64,000 bases of DNA, taken from assembly GCA_031841125.1 (NCBI GenBank), contig CM063113.1:19675312-19739311 (forward strand). Reading direction: 5' to 3'. Numbering within the stretch: the stretch's first letter is position 1; each line of letters opens with the position of its first letter. Positions 57,646 to 64,000 of this stretch are shown here, piece by piece. The notes below the pieces were generated by a model, which ran no database searches, was not told where the DNA came from, and saw nothing but the letters and a program-made list of their open reading frames with translations. A program made the translations under genes and the position numbers. Origin of the DNA: Acanthococcus lagerstroemiae (Eukaryota > Arthropoda > Insecta > Hemiptera > Eriococcidae).

Positions 57646-59254
57646 CGTATTCCAAAAATTTCAGTTTTTGGAAACCATAATCAGCATACGTATTTTAACA
57701 ATCCGATTGAATTTGTCTGATCAGCACAAGCATGAAGCGATGAACTGCAAATGAATTAGAACACTCAAATACCAATGTTCCTTCATTTAACTCACTTTAG
57801 CCCACGGTGTAGATGAGCAGTTAGTGTACTATAGGTATGTGCTTGTGCAATAGATAGAAATGACATTTCTTAGTCTTGCCTTATTCTTGGAAATCGCAGA
57901 CCGGGAAAGGGAAGACTAAAGTGTAATAGTGAGAAAATTCATCGAGGAGTTTATAAAATGGAACGAACAATTGGTGCTATTTTCAAAAGACGTTTTCATT
58001 TTTTCTTCGGCTCGTATATTTGCGCGTTTCTTGTACTCGTTATTTCTCTGTCGTTTTTCCCGCGTCTTCCTTTTTTGTGTGTGTCAATAGAAATTCCGCA
58101 TTTATTTTCTATTGTCGACTTTAAGTGCGTTACAAAAAGTTTAATTTTTGTAGATGAGCGTGTTTGACTTTGCGCCCCGACTTTCTTCCTCTCTATCCCC
58201 CTTGAATATTTTCGAATCGTTTTTTCAAAAATGCGAACATCAGTTAATTTATTACGGAAAATATTTTCACGCGTAGAATTGTAGAGAATCGAACGAATGA
58301 AGTAAAGAATATAAAGTAACAATGGAAAAGGAAAACAAAAGCTGGCTAGTAATAATTAGAACGCGTAAGTGTAATTTCATAGCAACCTATTCCGAGGTTG
58401 TTTTAACGTTGCTTCCCAACACCCTTCTTTATACGTTCCTCTCGTTTCCTCTCGACTTCGCGAACCCTCTGCCTAGTTTGTAAATAGTACAACGACCCTC
58501 GCTCTGAATATTTCTGCATTTAGTTTTCCTCGAGGGTAACAGAACTTTTTTTTTTCATTTTTCGAGTATATGTTGATGTATACGTCGAATTTCAAAAATT
58601 ACGCTTGATAAACTGCGTAACGATTTAATTTTTTTAAATGAGTTACTTTTTTCTTTTTTCATTGGGGCGCGGTAAAAACAGAGAAACAAACGGAGAGAAA
58701 ATGAAATAAGGAAGGGAAAAAATGAAAAATGCTCTCGTTTATTTAAAACACGGAGGAAAAGTTGATACGAAAGTATAAAACCGCAATTTTTACTATTTAA
58801 ATACGTCGGAGTGGAAGAAGAAGACAGTGGAATAAAGTTAGAAGCTTTTATCGTTCGTAAATGGCGAGAATACGAGCAAGCGCCTGGTTATAGGTTGGCG
58901 AAGTTTTTTTAAGTACTTGGTGGTAAAATGTATTAAGAACACTGGCACTAACCACGTTTCTGTTGACCGGAAATATGTTTCATGTAGTTCGTAAAAACAG
59001 AAGACGAAAGAAAAAAGTACCCAAGTGGATGAAGAAAGAAGTTTTTACTGCTGTGTGAGTCGTGTAAATGGGTCGTTTGGGTGTACGGGGCACGTACATA
59101 TGTACCGTGCATGTGTCGGTTTGCTGAGGTAACTCGTGCAGACATCTGATGTTTGTGATGCTACACAGTGTACCGCCGGTTTTTCCAAATTTCGATTGTA
59201 TGTACTCAATGCTGCCTTTGTTCTATTTTGATTTCAATTTAGCTTTTGTAGTAT
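57646..59254. other. Unassigned DNA
   Basis: No gene recognised. The minus-strand 108-residue frame at 57996-58322 is lysine/arginine-rich and overlaps a plus-strand frame of equal plausibility. Neither shows motifs. Confidence 0.4.
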
Positions 59255-59450
59255 CATCAACTGGGGTAATATCGGACACTGGTGGTAATGTCGACCATCC
59301 ATGACTTGTTACAGGAGCGCTAGTATCGTTATCAGTACAGTCAACTGGGATCAGACATCGGCGGTATTATTGGCCACTCATGACTTGTTGGAGCGCTAGT
59401 ATCGTTATCAGTAGACCAGTCATGAGTGGTCGATATTACCCCAGTTGATG
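59255..59450. mobile_element. 196-bp MITE with perfect 20-bp TIRs
   Basis: CATCAACTGGGGTAATATCG (59255-59274) and its exact reverse complement (59431-59450) bound the element. Inside, a segment with CATGACTTGTT and AGCGCTAGTATCGTTATCAG occurs twice as a direct repeat (59309-59335 and 59379-59411). The right part also has CCAGTCATGAGTGGTCGATATTA, partly inverted relative to the left. There is no coding. Confidence 0.8.
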
Positions 59451-60650
59451 GTAGTTCAACTCTCCATGTCAGCACAGTTTCCAAACAGTTTTACTAACGG
59501 CATTGAACCCATCGTTACTATTGAGTCAACTTGAAATTATGAACAACTCGTCTTCACATTTATTTTCTACTCATGTAACAAACGATTTTGCTTGTTTATC
59601 GTTTACTCGTTAATCTGAAACAATGAATTGAAACGCTGGATTTCTTGAATTCAAAATAAAACTCTCTAATTGGCTGAAGAAAGACTCTTTGTATGTCTGC
59701 CAAGAACAACTTCAAATTTATCGATTTTGAGTCTTGTTAGGGGTTAGCAGTATCCGTTGAGGTTGCAAGTGAAAAATTAGTTACTTACAGTTTTTGAATT
59801 TTGTACCAATTTGACTTGAAAGCAGCCTGTATTTTTATCAGAACGTTTTTGGGTGTTATCCCATCTTAGTTACTAAAGCAACGGTCTGTTTGCAAGATAC
59901 TATGTTGGTCAAGGTAGTACCGTACGGTGAACTATCGTGTCATCTCCTGTGTTCTGATTGGTTGTTGGTAAAGGTCTGGTGGACCAATCCCTGTTGTCGA
60001 ATTCTGTTTGGTTTGTAAAGTATTTCGCTGCCGAAGTGTTGTATTTATCAAGTTATTGCTTCATCCTATCTTTATTTGTTCTTGCAATTTTCTTTGTTGT
60101 TATTAGTTGTTTTGTTTTTAAAATTGTGTTATTTACTTTATTGTCATGTTGATGATCATTCCAGTGTATTCTAAAAAAGAGATTCGTCATCCCGCAGTTT
60201 TTGTGATCTTATGTTCGTACATTCTTGTTATGAATTTTTCTATTCTATTTCTCCTATGTAAGTCATGTTGCATTCGTCACAGTCTAGTCTGTAGACACCA
60301 TTGTAGTTATTTCTGTATTTTTCATCTGTCTTGTGATTGCATACTAGTTCGATCGCCGATTGACTGCACACATGGACACGGTCGCTTTGTGAACGAGAAA
60401 TTTCTGTACAGTTCACCAATTTTTGTCGCGAACTGAACGTAAACGTGTGAACGAGCTATTCTGAGAAGTGAACTGAATTGAACGTAAACTACATGCATTA
60501 TTTCCACAGTAAACCAAACTTGAGCTGAACGAGGCAAAGGATGGAAATGAACCGAACGAAATAAACAAAGTGAATGAGTATAATGTTGGAAAATCAATAG
60601 ATAATTTAAATATACAAAAAATAATGAAGGGATGTTTGAATGTACCTGAC
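59451..60650. other. Unassigned DNA
   Basis: No gene recognised. At 60385-60590 words such as GTGAACGAG, TGAACGTAAAC and GAACCGAACGAA recur, suggesting an old simple repeat or hAT-MITE interior. The open frames there follow from it. Confidence 0.4.
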
Positions 60651-60690
60651 AGGGGCGGACTGGAACCAGAAAGACCACTGAGAAAATAAG
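60651..60690. mobile_element. hAT-like terminus
   Basis: CAGGGGCGGACTGGAACCAG is very similar to common hAT terminal inverted repeats. The opposite terminus was not found in the following kilobases, so the element may be truncated. Confidence 0.35.
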
Positions 60691-60773
60691 CTTCTGCATG
60701 CTCCACTTGTAACCGTCGCACGCTAAATACCTTCCTCTTTATACAAAAAGAAGTTCAAAAATAATATTTTCCA

Positions 60774-60795
60774 TTTTTTTTTTTTTTTTTTTTTA
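60774..60795. repeat. Poly(T) run
   Basis: A run of about 20 T, possibly the poly(A) tail of a minus-strand retroelement whose body I cannot identify. Confidence 0.6.
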
Positions 60796-62460
60796 ATAAT
60801 CGGTGCGGAGTGCGGTGAGAATTGAGACTTTTTCAAAACTAATTATGGTTGGTGAAATTTGATTAACTTAGCTGTCCGCATAAACGTTCAACATTTTTGG
60901 GAGGAACAATTTCTGTGTCCCCCGCTTAGATGCGTAGGATTTTTCTAATTCCATTTTTATGTTCCTTTGGGGATGTGACAGTCGAAATAAAACGAATTTT
61001 CTCGTGATTAAGGAAAATAATTAAATTTATTTAATCGAACCTAAATTTTTCAGGATTTTAGTTGTCCAATGTCCATCAAACGGAACAACACCCAGTCCCT
61101 GTGGCACTGCTACCTAATACCTCAACTTCACATATTCAAGAATTAAGTGGCTTAGTGCATTAGTGTAAATAGGAAGACCCTGCCGGGAGGGGGACAGTTC
61201 ACAATTTTATAAGTAAAAAAGAACTGTGTCGTAAGTAAAACTGTAGCCGCAAGCCGAGCTAGTGAAGATTTTTGCTAACGATGTGAAAAGCAAAAACGGG
61301 TAATTTGGATATTTTCTCATGCCGTTTTAAAGTTTTTAAAACATAATTTTACTTTTCGAGACTTTTCGAGAAACGGTAGTTTTAATGAAGCATAGGAGAG
61401 TCTCAAAAAGTTTGAATCGTGTTTGGAAGAGTCTTAGAGAAGTCTTGAAGAATCTGAAGGACGTTTGGAAAAACTAGAATATGAGAAAAGTCTTAACCAA
61501 GTATAAAAAGTGTCACACATCTTGTAATCTCTCTCATATCCTTGATTTCTGCCCACCGATCAGTGCTAAAATAATAGAGATACTCACTCTAGAACTTCAG
61601 GTTGATCAGATAAGGGGAACACGTGCCATAAGACCGCTGCCCTTCTTATTAAAAGTAACATAGAGTTGCGACTTTTTTAACCAAGTGAAGATAATTTTCA
61701 ATTGAAATGCGAAAAGATATTGAAAAATTATTGTTACTTTTGTTCTCAAAATGAAAAATAGTAATAGCTTGAACTTGACTATCGTAGATAAACTTATCAG
61801 GATCCCCATTTCATGTTTTAAGACAAAGTGATACGTCTTCTCTCTCTAAGATGAAATTTGAATTGTAGGGGTTCAAATTTGCGGCATTAAACTTTTCAAT
61901 TCAACTCAAATTTGCTAATTTAATTGGGGAATATATGTATTATTTGTTGTACAAATCAAGGCCAGGTCAAAAATCTGATGTGATATTCGAAATTAGTCCT
62001 TATCAAAACGATTGCTTATTCAATTTCGGAACCCTTTTTGGTTTTGAAATTCAAATGTATGGCCTCAAATCAGGGCCAGATAAGTAAATCTGATACGCTA
62101 TTCAGAATCATCAACCGCGAGAAAAACCTACTCCGAAACATTCTTTAATTTATCCAGTCCGTTCAATTTTGACCTTTCTTAGTCCAAAATTTGAATTTTT
62201 GGGCTCTAAAGAGGACCCGATCAAAAATCTGATTCGAAATCTTGGACCCGAGAAAACAATTTTTTCATATTTTTATTCGGTACATCTCTGTTTTAAATTC
62301 CAAAGTTGTTGATACAGTCGAGTCCCCCTTTTCCAAGAGAGAAAATTTTTCGCGAAACAAAAAGAAATCAGACGCTTCAATTTGAAGTTCAGCCCGCGTC
62401 GATCCGACTTCCCGTTCAGAGAAAAAAGATGGAGGGGATTCTATTTTTTTACACACTGTA
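60796..62460. other. Unassigned DNA with old degenerate repeats
   Basis: No gene. At about 61950-62262 a unit with G.CC.GATAAGT/GGTCAAAAATCTGAT followed by ATTCGAAAT and GAGAAAA recurs about three times at 114-138-bp spacing. At 61365-61475 GAGTCTT/AAGTCTTG words recur. Confidence 0.4.
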
Positions 62461-62637
62461 TTGGGATGTTAACCTCACTTAGGTAGCGCTAGTATCGTGG
62501 TATGGTGACAATGGCGAGAAAAACTGATAAGAATTTATAAGGGGGTTGATTTCGTGAAATCATCCCCCTTATGTACCTTTTCACCTCATTATTACCGGCA
62601 AGGATACCAACTTCGAAAACTCAGGTCAACATCCCAA
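62461..62637. mobile_element. 177-bp MITE with nested hairpin
   Basis: The outer arms TTGGGATGTTAACCTCAC and the reverse of CTCAGGTCAACATCCCAA match with three mismatches, flanked by GTA on both sides (62458-62460, 62638-62640). A central hairpin, ATAAGGGGGTTGATTTC (62538-62554) with GAAATCATCCCCCTTAT, has one mismatch. It shares the 14-mer AGCGCTAGTATCGT (62485-62498) with the MITE at 59255-59450. A 3-bp duplication would fit a PIF/Harbinger-type mover, but this is tentative. Confidence 0.65.
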
Positions 62638-62780
62638 GTATTCGTCACCATTTGTTTGCATATGAAATTGCATACTCAATTCCCCGTAAATACGGTATTA
62701 TAGTTGGTGCGCAAGAAGCAAACGTTCGTCGAATGCTGCAAAAATTTTAAACACGAGATGCAGGGTACGGTGTTTAATTA

Positions 62781-63525
62781 AAATGGGCCTTATTTTCGAG
62801 TTCTGATTTTGTAACGAGCCACCACCTAAACTGGTTCCAAATATTGGGGGAAAAATTCTGCGGACATTGAGTAAAAGTGGAAAAAGTTAAGGGAGAAGAA
62901 ATTTCTTATAGGAATTAATATTGATTTTTGGGATTTGAGCTTCAGTCGCTAGAGTAGTCGTCCCATATGAGCTGAAAAGTTATTTTATTTTTCAAATAGG
63001 AGGTTCAAGAGTGACTGAATTTATTTTACGGATTATCTCCTCTCGATTCTTCAAATATTTTAGACTCCACGTGGAGCTAATTGTCAGTTATTCTAATTTC
63101 CCTCAATTTCGAATTCTTGACATCGATGGCAGTTCTTCCTCCCCTTCCTGTAACCGTTCAGGCTCTTTTTCTAATTTGCCCTCCACCCGAGTCCTGGAAT
63201 CCGCCCTTTCGAACATTACTTCAGAGACGTCGGGGAAACTCCCTAGAGGATTAATTTTTAGGTTTTTCAGTTTCCCCGATTTCCAAGTTCTTTACATCGA
63301 TAGTACATATTTTTTGGGTCGCTGAACCCGTTTCAAAAGGTATTTCCCCTTCCCTCCACCCACGAGGCTCCTTTACTCCCCTCTTAATATTCGAGTACTC
63401 AAATTTCTGCAATGTCCAAGTTCTTTACGTTGTTATTGGAGCGTTCTAAGTCTCTGAATCCGTTTTTATGAATAGGTTTCTTTCTCCCTTCGCCTCCACC
63501 TTCATGCTCCGCAGGGGGCTATCCG
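62781..63525 (+). repeat. Dispersed repeat, copy 2
   Basis: Colinear with 22361-23020 in the same orientation. Shared landmarks are GGRCCTTATTT, GATTTTGTAA.RAGCC, ATTTGGGATTTGAG (variant), TTTTACGGATTAT, TTTTAGACTCCACG and CCGTTTCAAAA. Internal units again carry TTTACRTYG.TAGTA near 63299 and 63431. It is somewhat longer than copy 1 because of an extra pyrimidine-rich block at about 63135-63240. The open frame at 63011-63325 is a by-product. Confidence 0.75.
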
Positions 63526-64000
63526 CAATTATACTCAAATTTTCACATTGTTTATTTTGAAAATTTGATTTTGTGGGTTTCTGAATTCATTTCTGGGACT
63601 ATTTTCTTTCTCCTACCAACCGTTTCGGCTTTGATAGAAAGGGCTAGTACTAAAGGATATCAATCCGAAGACATACTACGTCAAAAATGTTGTAATTAAT
63701 GTCACTTAGTCTATATTTTAGGATGCTCTCCTTGAAACATAGGCTCATCATAACTTTTTATTGCATACAGCGTTCTCGCCGCTAGTGGCCTGATGTAATC
63801 CTATTTTGAATTGGTCTTATTTGCTACTAATTTAGTTTAATCTGAGTATTTTGGTTTTTGTTTCAGGTAAGTTACCTTTGATCAATACTCGGCATCATGG
63901 AATTTCAATTTTGTGAGTACGATACTTACTAGTTCCTTATTCGTGTATTAACTTTAGAATATGGATATGCCTTTCATCCTAGACTTGAAAGACTTTAAGT
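63526..64000. other. Unassigned DNA
   Basis: The first part (to about 63650) may be a further degraded unit of the preceding repeat. Nothing else is recognised. Confidence 0.4.

Noticed and set aside
1..64000. Integrated viral sequence (capsid, polymerase or envelope genes)
   Set aside because: All polymerase-like frames match non-LTR or Penelope-type retroelements. I saw no capsid, envelope or viral RNA polymerase motif.

Overview
This is a window of an animal nuclear genome, most likely an arthropod and probably an insect. It is AT-rich, has no operons or dense coding, and carries many decayed non-LTR retrotransposons of the RTE, R1 and CR1/Jockey-like groups, plus a Penelope-like element, a MULE-type DNA transposon, hAT-like remnants, MITEs and microsatellites. 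R1-clade elements in two places favour arthropods. I could not recognise a single conserved host gene or conventional RNA gene. If a host gene is present, the window is mostly its introns and flanks.

Layout: 1-4.8 kb holds RTE-type LINE pieces broken by a TIR element (about 2057-2316), a 777-bp foldback element in a TA site (about 3344-4118) and a short LINE tail (4355-4562). 4.8-8.6 kb is mostly unassigned. 8.6-10.9 kb is a minus-strand RTE copy with a hAT-type MITE in it. 10.9-12.0 kb is a minus-strand Penelope-like element with a hammerhead-ribozyme-like motif. 12.0-12.2 kb is a poly(A)-tailed retrocopy. 12.4-14.5 kb is an R1-type LINE. 15.9-18.0 kb is a CR1/Jockey-like LINE, lying tail to tail with a nearly full-length minus-strand RTE (18.0-21.0 kb).

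The middle: 22.4-23.0 kb holds a dispersed repeat whose sister copy is at 62.8-63.5 kb. 27.5-28.0 kb has a LINE tail and a tRNA-related SINE head. 30.7-31.3 kb is an RTE fragment. 31.9-36.3 kb is a minus-strand RTE-type LINE split by an 831-bp solo LTR and a roughly 547-bp second insertion. 36.9-37.5 kb could be a host promoter and non-coding first exon, the best but weak host-gene candidate. 40.9-41.9 kb is an internally deleted MULE with a near-perfect 10-bp target duplication.

The right third: 46.1-46.9 kb is a hAT-like transposase relic. 46.9-51.0 kb is a minus-strand RTE copy into which a GC-rich R1-clade LINE (46976-49392) inserted with a 13-bp duplication. 52.8-56.5 kb is a minus-strand BovB-like RTE split by a roughly 1.9-kb TIR element. 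57.1-57.6 kb is a 305-bp tandem duplication, and 59.3 and 62.5 kb hold palindromic MITEs.

The main content is a stratigraphy of nested insertions. At several junctions, removing the insert and one target copy restores the interrupted LINE reading frame, which sets boundaries and relative ages from sequence alone. All protein-coding pieces seen are mobile-element pseudogenes with frameshifts or stops. Family names rest on motif recognition by eye, not on searches.
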